Shown here piece by piece: positions 15,487-21,920 of a stretch of DNA of 46,833 nucleotides. The notes under the pieces are model-generated. The model saw nothing but the letters and a program-made list of their open reading frames with translations. It was not told the DNA's origin and did no database searches. The position numbers were made by a program, and so were the translations under genes. Numbering within the stretch: position 1 is the stretch's first letter; each line of letters opens with the position of its first letter. Source of the DNA: Chlamydiota bacterium (lineage in GTDB: Bacteria > Chlamydiota > Chlamydiia > Chlamydiales > SM23-39); the NCBI GenBank assembly GCA_016219355.1, contig JACRNF010000024.1:1-46833 (forward strand), given 5' to 3'.

Positions 15487-15911
15487 TTTACGATACGCAA
15501 TATTTTGGTTCCAAATTCCACAGGATGGGCATTATCCACCAAAATTTCAGCCACAGTCCCTTTTACTTGGGCTTTAACTTCGTTCATTACTTTCATCGCT
15601 TCAATAATGCAAACAACCGTATTCTCATCCACCTTGTCACCAACTTTTATAAATGGGGGCTGATCGGGAGCCGGAGATGCATAATAAGTACCCACCATGG
15701 GAGATGTTACAAAAACTCCCTCTTCTTGTTTTACAACTTCTTCTTTTATTTCTTTAACAATAGCTTGCTGAGGAGCTAAATAAGTAGCTTGGGATCCGGC
15801 TACATCTTCTTTTTCTAAAAAGACCTCAAAATTGCCATTTTTTAATCTAAGTTTTTTTAACTTGCTCTCTTCTAAGATCTTTATCAAATCCTTGATATTG
15901 CCTACATCCAT
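15483..15911 (-). CDS. accB: Biotin carboxyl carrier protein
   Basis: 142 residues from ATG 15911. The N-terminal helix pair (NIKDLIKILEESKLKKLRLK) leads into a flexible linker and then the biotinyl domain, with EAMKVMNE holding the biotinylated Lys107 and TSPMVGTYYASPAP as the domain entry. A GTG three codons upstream directly abuts the efp stop, but an AGGTG SD overlapping that stop fits ATG 15911 better. AccB carries carboxybiotin between AccC and the transferase. Confidence 0.96.
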   Translation of the reverse strand: MDVGNIKDLIKILEESKLKKLRLKNGNFEVFLEKEDVAGSQATYLAPQQAIVKEIKEEVVKQEEGVFVTSPMVGTYYASPAPDQPPFIKVGDKVDENTVVCIIEAMKVMNEVKAQVKGTVAEILVDNAHPVEFGTKILRIVK

Positions 15912-15920
15912 ATTAAACAC

Positions 15921-16475
15921 CTAAACTCTTTGAATAAATTCATTTGTCATGGTATCGATTTTAATAATATCCCCAACCTCAACAAACAAGGGGACCTGCA
16001 CTACAGCTCCGGTTTCCAATACAGCTTCCTTTGTTGCATTGGAGACTCTTAGTTTTTCATTGATCTCTTCAACTTTGGCTACCATTAATTCTAAAAATTG
16101 AGGCAGCTCCACCGAAAATATGGAACCACCATAAAACATTGCTTTAAGCCTTATCCCTTCTTTCAAATAATTGATTTTATCCAAAAGAATTTTGGAAGAG
16201 ACAAAAACTTGCTCCAGATTGCTAATATCCAAGAAAAGATACCCATTTTTTTCAGGATATAAAAATTCAAGCTGGTGCTCTAGTAAATTTACTTCATTGA
16301 CTATCTGGCCAACCTTAAAATTCTTTTCAACAATTTTTTCACTCATCAAATCTCTTAGCTTGGCCTTGAGAAAAGGGGTTCCTTTGGCAACAGATACTTT
16401 TACACAAGATTCAACATGATAGATCTTCCCCTCGAGCTCAATATTCATCCCTTGGGCAATTTGATTAGTTGTCAT
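15921..16475 (-). CDS. efp: Elongation factor P (chlamydial EF-P type 1)
   Basis: 184 residues, three beta-barrel domains. The tip of domain I reads VSVAKGTPF; Lys31 aligns with E. coli Lys34, the beta-lysylation site, although the preceding residues (VSVA rather than KPG) differ. The C-terminus FVEVGDIIKIDTMTNEFIQRV is close to the chlamydial EF-P beside accB. EF-P relieves ribosomes stalled at proline runs. Its first 11 nt overlap the end of the HAD gene. The nearby KamA/EpmB-type gene (10953) could supply the modification. Confidence 0.95.
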   Translation of the reverse strand: MTTNQIAQGMNIELEGKIYHVESCVKVSVAKGTPFLKAKLRDLMSEKIVEKNFKVGQIVNEVNLLEHQLEFLYPEKNGYLFLDISNLEQVFVSSKILLDKINYLKEGIRLKAMFYGGSIFSVELPQFLELMVAKVEEINEKLRVSNATKEAVLETGAVVQVPLFVEVGDIIKIDTMTNEFIQRV

Positions 16476-17133
16476 TCAACACCTTTTGTAATATTTTTTT
16501 CATCCCCATTAACGATTTAATGGTAAAATCGACATTTTCATCTTTAGTTAAAAGGGCTCCTCTTGCTCTTTTCATATGTATGGTTATACATCCTATTTTT
16601 TTAGCCGGCTCCAAATCATTTTGAATTCTATCACCACAAACAATCACACGTTCTGCCAATATTTTAAATTCATCAATGATTTTTTGATAACAAGCTCCCT
16701 TATCCCCTTCAGTAACCATAATTTTACTAAAAAAAGAGGTATCTAAGCCAGATTTTTTAAGCTTTTTTAACTGATTTGCTTCCCTTCCCTTCGTAACAAC
16801 TGCCAATTTATACTTATTAGAAAGCTCTTTTAATAAAGTTTTAGCTCCTCTTAAAGGTAAAATTTCAATCTCATCAGGAATATCGGAATAAACTGCTTGA
16901 ACCCCAATATCATATAAGCTCTCCATCTTTTCATCTTCCAAAAAAGTTTTTATAGCGTCATATGAATGCTCAGAAAATTTATTGATATCTAATAACTTTG
17001 CAAGAGCCTCTTCAAAATTATTTACTTTGAGCCCTTCTGATATCATTTTGCCAAGAGCCTTTTTTAGCATAATCGGAACTATGCAATTAGACGTATCGAT
17101 CAACGTATCGTCAAGATCAAAGATTATCAACAA
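16465..17133 (-). CDS. HAD-superfamily phosphatase
   Basis: 222 residues. Motif I is IIFDLDDTLIDTS with the nucleophile Asp6 and Asp8, motif II/III lies around AVVTKGREANQLKKLKKSG, and motif IV is VCGDRIQNDLEPAKKIG. The helical cap between motifs I and II fits the phosphoglycolate-phosphatase/YjjG-like group. Substrate unknown; a small phosphorylated metabolite is likely. The gene overlaps yvcK by 17 nt upstream and efp by 11 nt downstream, so it is firmly within the operon. Confidence 0.88.
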   Translation of the reverse strand: MLIIFDLDDTLIDTSNCIVPIMLKKALGKMISEGLKVNNFEEALAKLLDINKFSEHSYDAIKTFLEDEKMESLYDIGVQAVYSDIPDEIEILPLRGAKTLLKELSNKYKLAVVTKGREANQLKKLKKSGLDTSFFSKIMVTEGDKGACYQKIIDEFKILAERVIVCGDRIQNDLEPAKKIGCITIHMKRARGALLTKDENVDFTIKSLMGMKKILQKVLNDN

Positions 17134-18079
17134 TTTTCATTATCTCCCTGGCAACTTTTTTAGAATCATGCCTAATTAAACTTCTTTTCATAAAATCAAT
17201 CTTTTGATCTCCAAGGGGCCCCAAAAGATCAGACGCCACTACCCGTTCATCATGAACTAAATCATTTTCAATAAACTCCCCTTCTTCGGCATAGATTTTT
17301 AACAGTTCATCCGGCGGCTTTTTGTTATTGATCAAAATATAATCAAAAACATCGCTCTCTAGAAATTTCAAAATCTCATTTAAGGAATGGCTAACTTTAT
17401 ATCCAGTAGTCTGCCCTTTTCTGTTCATCAGGTTAACGATTAAAACTTTCTTTGCCTGCGATCTGCAAATAGCCTTGCTCACCCCGTCCACTAAAAGATT
17501 AGGAATGATCGATGTATATAATCCTCCAGGAGAAATAACCACCAAGTCAGCGTTCATGATCTCATCAATCACTCGCGGATTAACCTTAGGAAAGGGCTCT
17601 AAATAAATGCTTTTATATCCTTTATCTATCTCCTTAGAAAGATAGATTTCAACCTCTCCTTCTAAAACCTTACGATTATTTAAAATCATTTTCAAATTAA
17701 CTTGATTTGTCGTAACCGGAAGCACTTTCCCTTTGATAAATAAAATTCTTCCCGCCTCTTCCACCGCCTTTTCAAAACTCCCCGTCACCTTTTCTAAAGC
17801 AGACAATAAAAGATTGCCAAAGCTATGACCACCGAGATTGCCATTTTCAAACCGATAGTTCATAAGGCTTCTCATCAACCTACTAGAATCAGACAAAGCA
17901 ACCAAACACTGTCTCACATCCCCCGGCGGTAAAACTCCCAGCTCGTCTCGCAATATCCCGGTGCTTCCCCCATTATCTGCCATGGTCACAATAGCCGTTA
18001 AATCCACATCATAATTTTTCAGCCCCTTCAAAACAACGAAGTTGCCGGTTCCCCCGCCGATAATAACTATTTTTTTCAT
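17117..18079 (-). CDS. yvcK: YvcK/CofD-like gluconeogenesis factor family protein
   Basis: 320 residues. The Rossmann-type start IVIIGGGTGNFVVLKGLKNY is followed by MADNGGSTGILRDELGVLPP then GDVRQCLVALS, the signature shared by YvcK and CofD. Also visible are GGHSFGNLLLSAL and NADLVVISPGGLYTSIIPNLL. YvcK proteins bind UDP-sugars and influence cell-wall precursor supply and central carbon use in Bacillus; the role in chlamydiae is unknown to me. The start overlaps the rpe stop by 4 nt (ATGA). Pairing with rpe fits a link to sugar-phosphate metabolism. Confidence 0.92.
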   Translation of the reverse strand: MKKIVIIGGGTGNFVVLKGLKNYDVDLTAIVTMADNGGSTGILRDELGVLPPGDVRQCLVALSDSSRLMRSLMNYRFENGNLGGHSFGNLLLSALEKVTGSFEKAVEEAGRILFIKGKVLPVTTNQVNLKMILNNRKVLEGEVEIYLSKEIDKGYKSIYLEPFPKVNPRVIDEIMNADLVVISPGGLYTSIIPNLLVDGVSKAICRSQAKKVLIVNLMNRKGQTTGYKVSHSLNEILKFLESDVFDYILINNKKPPDELLKIYAEEGEFIENDLVHDERVVASDLLGPLGDQKIDFMKRSLIRHDSKKVAREIMKIVDNL

Positions 18080-18732
18080 AAATTCTTTAACTTATTAATC
18101 CCTTCTTGCATATCTTTACATCCAAAAAGATAGGTTCCTGATACTAAAAAATCGGCTCCCGCTTCCACACATTTTTTAGCCGTTTCTTCATCGATTCCCC
18201 CATCCACCTGGATTTCCACTTTTAATTTTTGTTCATCAATAATTTTTCTAGCCAGCTCCACTTTATCCAAAACCCCCGGAATAAATTTTTGTCCACCAAA
18301 GCCCGGATTTACCGACATAAACAACACCAGATCACACATATTCAAATATTTCGGTACTACCGAAAATGAGGTCTTAGGATTAAATGCCAACCCTGCCATT
18401 TTACCACACTTTTTAATAAAATTAAGCGAATATTCTACCTCTTCGGTCGCCTCCAAATGAAATGTGATCAGATCGGCTCCCGCTGCAATAAATTTTTCAA
18501 TATATTCAAAAGGATTATATATCATTAAATGAACATCCAAAAAAAGTTTAGTATGCTTTTTAATAGCCCCAACAATTTTAGGCCCCAATGTCAAATTAGG
18601 AACAAAATGGCCATCCATCACATCGATATGAATTGCGTCCGCTTTAGCTTCCTCTATTCTCTCAAGTTCTTGCGCCAAAAACGCAAAATCACAAGATAGT
18701 ATAGATGGAGCTACTTTTATCTTTTTTTTCAT
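18076..18732 (-). CDS. rpe: Ribulose-phosphate 3-epimerase
   Basis: 218 residues, full length. Signatures are APSILSCDFAFLAQELERIE, HIDVMDGHFVPNLTLGP, FLDVHLMIYNP, FMSVNPGFGGQKFIP and VDGGIDEETAKKCVEAGAD. It is a TIM-barrel enzyme that interconverts ribulose 5-phosphate and xylulose 5-phosphate in the pentose phosphate pathway. It is the first gene of the minus-strand operon continuing to accC. Its promoter must lie in or beyond the hairpin cluster at 18758-18857; no clear minus-strand -10 was found. Confidence 0.97.
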   Translation of the reverse strand: MKKKIKVAPSILSCDFAFLAQELERIEEAKADAIHIDVMDGHFVPNLTLGPKIVGAIKKHTKLFLDVHLMIYNPFEYIEKFIAAGADLITFHLEATEEVEYSLNFIKKCGKMAGLAFNPKTSFSVVPKYLNMCDLVLFMSVNPGFGGQKFIPGVLDKVELARKIIDEQKLKVEIQVDGGIDEETAKKCVEAGADFLVSGTYLFGCKDMQEGINKLKNL

Positions 18733-18757
18733 AAGCTTCTCACTATTAAGGGATTTT

Positions 18758-18857
18758 AAAGGGGCTCCGCCCTTTAATCGGTGGCTTGGAGGGCGACGCC
18801 CTCCATTGTTAGGGACTCTGTCCCTAAAACCCTGCCAAAGGAGCCAAGCTCCTTTGG
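18758..18857. repeat. Four-hairpin intergenic cluster, copy 1
   Basis: Four consecutive stem-loops: AAAGGGGCTCCGCCCTTT (18758-18775), GGAGGGCGACGCCCTCC (18788-18804), AGGGACTCTGTCCCT (18811-18825) and a 10-bp stem CCAAAGGAGC/GCTCCTTTGG (18835-18857). The same four in the same order recur at 20309 and 21772. It lies between rpe and the first kinase gene. Confidence 0.9.
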
Positions 18858-18963
18858 AATCCTTTGTTTTTTAAGTTATTTTATATAAAAATACGTGGTT
18901 ATTTTATCACAAGTCAAGTAAGAAAGCAAAAATTTGTTTTTGCAAAAAACAGCGTAATTTCAA

Positions 18964-18992
18964 TTGAAACAAGTTCAATTTTTTGATACAAT
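18964..18992 (+). promoter_or_regulatory. Promoter of the first kinase-like gene
   Basis: TTGAAA (18964-18969), 17-bp spacer, extended -10 TGATACAAT with TACAAT at 18987-18992. A related element (TTGAAT, 17 bp, TACAAT) precedes the second kinase gene. Confidence 0.65.
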
Positions 18993-18996
18993 ATAT

Positions 18997-19038
18997 ATCA
19001 TTATAATAATAATTTTAACAAATTATTATTATAATGAT
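18997..19038. promoter_or_regulatory. Perfect 19-bp AT-rich hairpin in the kinase leader
   Basis: Left arm 18997-19015 (ATCATTATAATAATAATTT) and right arm 19020-19038 are exact complements around a TAAC loop. With the -10 at 18987, transcription would begin at or just before the left arm, so the stem would form the very 5' end of the mRNA, 24 nt before ATG 19063. It could act as an mRNA stabiliser or an operator. Confidence 0.65.
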
Positions 19039-19062
19039 AATAAATTAATTAAAGGAAATTAC

Positions 19063-20310
19063 ATGTCCCTAGGTTTGAGAAATATATCTTTTGAAAGTTT
19101 AATAAGAGCTGTAAATAAAGTTCCATCCACATTTAAAGATTCTGATGGAATGAGCAGAGTAAAAACCACCGTGGATGTGGCGCTAGGCTTATTAGGGGAA
19201 ATGGAAAGACTAGAAAGTTCTTCATCAGAAGGAGCAGTTTTTAGACATCGTGATTTAAAAAGGTCTTTTGTTTTATTTAAAAATGAAGGGATCATCGAAA
19301 TTTTTGTAAGGCATAACAAAACCAATGAAGTCAAATATCAACCACCGGACAAATTGATTGGAAGCGGCACTTTCAAAAAGATCTGTAAAGCAACAGATAT
19401 TTTTAAGCCAGATAGATCTATCGCCATAGGAGCCAGTAAAAAAAAGATTAATTTTGAGCTAACAAAACTAATGTCCGCAAAAGGGATCTCCAATGAAGTA
19501 TATGCATGCATTACTTATGTTGGAAAAAATGGCGATGAAAAATATATGGTTCTACAAGAGCACCAAGATATGGATATAATTACATTGATCAATGACCATA
19601 TCACATCAGAAGATATAAAATATAAAATAGCCTTAGGCATGCTATCAAAGCTTGCCGAACTTCATAGACTGGGTTTTATTCATGGAGACATAAAAGCAGA
19701 TAATTTTCTCTTTACCGAGGCTTTACAAAAACTTTCTTTGATTGATTTTGATTTTACCATAACTGATGAAGAATCTAAAAAACAATGGATCGGCAATTAC
19801 TACATACCACCGGAATTGGCAAAACCTACAAAGGAGGCGTTGCTAAATCCAGACAAACTAGAAGAAGATCCAAATTTTCTTTCAAGATTGCAAAGAGAGA
19901 TCTTAGGAAACCTCTCTAGTAAAGTTGATATTTGGTCCCTAGCTCATATTTTCGTACATCTTTTTAAAAATCGATTGTCTAATGAATTTAAAAGGCGCTA
20001 TTTCTCGAAATATGAGATAAATCTCGATCAATATTTCTCTATAACCAGTTCTTTAGAGGACAATTGGCTGCCTGAGCCTTCAACTCCTCTCGAAGGTTTA
20101 ATAAAAGATATGTTTAATATCGATCCAACAAAACGACCTTCAGCCCAAGCTGCATTAAATAGATTGCAAGAGATCACTGAACAAGCGTCAAAAGAATTAA
20201 GTAGCATGTCATCGCCAAGATCGAAAAATGAAAGCGACTTGTTAGCTCCCCCACTTTGGTCTTACTGCGTTAATATCAAAAGCATTGCAGAAGAGCTAGA
20301 AGGATTTTAA
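19063..20310 (+). CDS. Eukaryote-like protein kinase homologue, copy 1 (divergent motifs)
   Basis: 415 residues from ATG 19063, backed by AAGGAA; the AT-rich upstream in-frame extension is untranslated leader. A unique N-terminal region (1-90) precedes a kinase-like fold: glycine loop LIGSGTFKKICKA (98-110), catalytic loop HGDIKADN (Asp209, Asn214) where HRD is usual, metal loop DFD (228-230) instead of DFG, a PPELAK activation-loop end and KVDIWSLAHI as the domain-F-type DxWS helix. No clear VAIK lysine is visible, so it may be weakly active or a pseudokinase. No signal peptide. A secreted type III effector is possible. The C-terminus (EGF-stop) runs into hairpin cluster 2. Confidence 0.75.
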   Translation: MSLGLRNISFESLIRAVNKVPSTFKDSDGMSRVKTTVDVALGLLGEMERLESSSSEGAVFRHRDLKRSFVLFKNEGIIEIFVRHNKTNEVKYQPPDKLIGSGTFKKICKATDIFKPDRSIAIGASKKKINFELTKLMSAKGISNEVYACITYVGKNGDEKYMVLQEHQDMDIITLINDHITSEDIKYKIALGMLSKLAELHRLGFIHGDIKADNFLFTEALQKLSLIDFDFTITDEESKKQWIGNYYIPPELAKPTKEALLNPDKLEEDPNFLSRLQREILGNLSSKVDIWSLAHIFVHLFKNRLSNEFKRRYFSKYEINLDQYFSITSSLEDNWLPEPSTPLEGLIKDMFNIDPTKRPSAQAALNRLQEITEQASKELSSMSSPRSKNESDLLAPPLWSYCVNIKSIAEELEGF

Positions 20311-20410
20311 AGGGGCTTTGCCCCTTTAATGGGTTGCTTGGAGGGCAAAGTCCCCTCCATATTAGGGACTCTGTCCCTAAGACCCTGCCAAAGGAGCTTA
20401 GCTCCTTTGG
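20309..20410. repeat. Four-hairpin intergenic cluster, copy 2
   Basis: Same order of stems as copy 1: AAAGGGGCTTTGCCCCTTT (from 20309), GGAGGG/CCCTCC with an extended loop, AGGGACTCTGTCCCT (20364-20378) and CCAAAGGAGC/GCTCCTTTGG (20388-20410). Its first two bases are the end of the kinase 1 stop codon. Similarity to copy 1 continues downstream into the promoter region of each kinase gene. Confidence 0.9.
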
Positions 20411-20496
20411 AATCCTTTGTTTTTTTAAGTTATTTTATGACAAGTCAAGGAAGAAAGCAAAAATTTGTTTTGACAAAAAAAACAGCGTAATTTTAG

Positions 20497-20525
20497 TTGA
20501 ATATTAATTTATTTTTTGATACAAT
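20497..20525 (+). promoter_or_regulatory. Promoter of the second kinase-like gene
   Basis: TTGAAT (20497-20502), 17-bp spacer and TACAAT (20520-20525) in a TTTGATACAAT context shared with the kinase 1 and rpsA promoters. The leader hairpin seen in copy 1 is degraded here. Confidence 0.6.
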
Positions 20526-20591
20526 ATATTATTATACTAATAATTTTAAAATTAAAATGGCAACAATAATAATAAATTAAATGAGCGTTAT

Positions 20592-21752
20592 ATGGCAGCA
20601 GCTTCAATAGGCCCTTCAAAACCCATTACTTTAAAAAGATTACAAGAGGCTATAACAGAGGTTAAATCTTATGACGTTACATCTAGAGATATAACCCAAG
20701 ACAAAATCGAGGAAGTGGCGCAAGGATTATTTGAGGAAATAAAAAGATTCCAAAGCTCTTCATCAGATGAAGTCGCAGTTTATAGACATACTGGTTTTAT
20801 AAGATCTTTTGTTTTAGTAAAAATAGACAACCAAATCAAAATTTTTGTTAGGTACAACAAAACCAATAAAGACAAATACGCAATCCCAGACAAATTGATT
20901 GGAATCGGCGGCTCCAAAAGGGTCTGTAAAGCAAAAGATATTTTTAACAAAAATAATTCCATCATTATCGCAACCAGTAAACAAAAGATAAATTTTGGAT
21001 TAGCAAAACAAATGTCCGCAGAAGGAATCTCCAATGAAGTATATGGATGTTTAATTTATACAGGAAAATATGGCCAAACAAAATATATGGTTGTACAAGA
21101 GCGCCAAGAAATGGATATACAGACATTTCTCAAAAAATTCGGAATCATCATAGACGCAAGAAAAGATATAAAATTCAAAATAGCCTTGGACATGTTATCA
21201 CAGCTTGCCAAATTTCATAAACATGGTTTTATTCATAGAGATATTAAACCAGAAAATTTTCTATACACCGTAGGGCTAAGAAAACTCTCTTTGATTGATT
21301 TTGATAATGCCACCTTTGATGAAGAATCTAAAAACCGATGGATCGAAAATAACAAAATCCTTATCAATTCTCTTGCTCCACCAGAATTAGCAAAACTTGC
21401 AAATAGGATTACTTTAGATAAACTAAAAATTCCAGGATATATTCCAAAGGCAGAAAAGGCATTTGCTAAAAATCTCACTGATAAGGTTGATATTTGGCAC
21501 CTAGCGCATATTTTCATACTTATCTTTAGTTCTCGATTGTCTTTAGAATTTCAAAAAATATATTTTTCGAAATTTAATAGAACTCACAAAAAATATTTAT
21601 CTATAACCGCTTCTTTAAATGACGATTGGCTCCCCAAGCCTTCCAATCCACTTGAAGAATTAATAAAAGACATGTTTAATATCGATCCAGCAAAACGACC
21701 TTCAGCCCAAGCTGCATTAGATAGATTGCAAAAGATCTATGAACGATGGTAA
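20592..21752 (+). CDS. Eukaryote-like protein kinase homologue, copy 2
   Basis: 386 residues, a clear paralogue of the 19063 protein along its whole length. It retains a conventional catalytic loop, HRDIKPEN (Asp217, Asn222), but has DFD (236-238) in place of DFG, glycine loop LIGIGGSKRVCKAKD and KVDIWHLAHI. It ends soon after the kinase domain (RPSAQAALDRLQKIYERW), whereas copy 1 has about 35 extra residues read partly from the repeat. The SD is weak. A host-directed kinase is plausible for a chlamydia, but the substrate and secretion route are unknown. The two copies have diverged markedly, so the duplication is not recent. Confidence 0.8.
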   Translation: MAAASIGPSKPITLKRLQEAITEVKSYDVTSRDITQDKIEEVAQGLFEEIKRFQSSSSDEVAVYRHTGFIRSFVLVKIDNQIKIFVRYNKTNKDKYAIPDKLIGIGGSKRVCKAKDIFNKNNSIIIATSKQKINFGLAKQMSAEGISNEVYGCLIYTGKYGQTKYMVVQERQEMDIQTFLKKFGIIIDARKDIKFKIALDMLSQLAKFHKHGFIHRDIKPENFLYTVGLRKLSLIDFDNATFDEESKNRWIENNKILINSLAPPELAKLANRITLDKLKIPGYIPKAEKAFAKNLTDKVDIWHLAHIFILIFSSRLSLEFQKIYFSKFNRTHKKYLSITASLNDDWLPKPSNPLEELIKDMFNIDPAKRPSAQAALDRLQKIYERW

Positions 21753-21771
21753 ATAGAAGATAAAGGTTTTT

Positions 21772-21889
21772 AAAGGGGCTTTGCCCCTTTAATGGGTGGC
21801 TTGGAGGGCAAAGCCCTCCATATTAGGGACTTTAGTCCCTTAGACCTTGCCAAAGGAGCAAAGCTCCTTTGGAATCCTCTTTTTTTTTA
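21772..21889. repeat. Four-hairpin cluster, copy 3, with T-tract
   Basis: AAAGGGGCTTTGCCCCTTT (21772-21790), GGAGGGCAAAGCCCTCC (21803-21819), AGGGACTTTAGTCCCT (21825-21840) and CCAAAGGAGC/GCTCCTTTGG (21850-21872), then a nine-T run. The last stem plus T-tract would make a good intrinsic terminator for the kinase 2 transcript. Confidence 0.9.
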
Positions 21890-21920
21890 TAAAAAAGAGA
21901 ATTAAAAAGCTTAAAAAAAA

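Noticed and set aside
19016..19062. Extended N-terminus of kinase 1 from the ATT-rich upstream frame
   Set aside because: The extra residues come from the AT-rich hairpin and promoter DNA; ATG 19063 has a good SD.
18758..21889. Repeats around the kinase genes as a CRISPR array
   Set aside because: The repeats are clusters of different palindromes more than 1 kb apart with genes between them; there are no short evenly spaced direct repeats or spacers and no cas genes.
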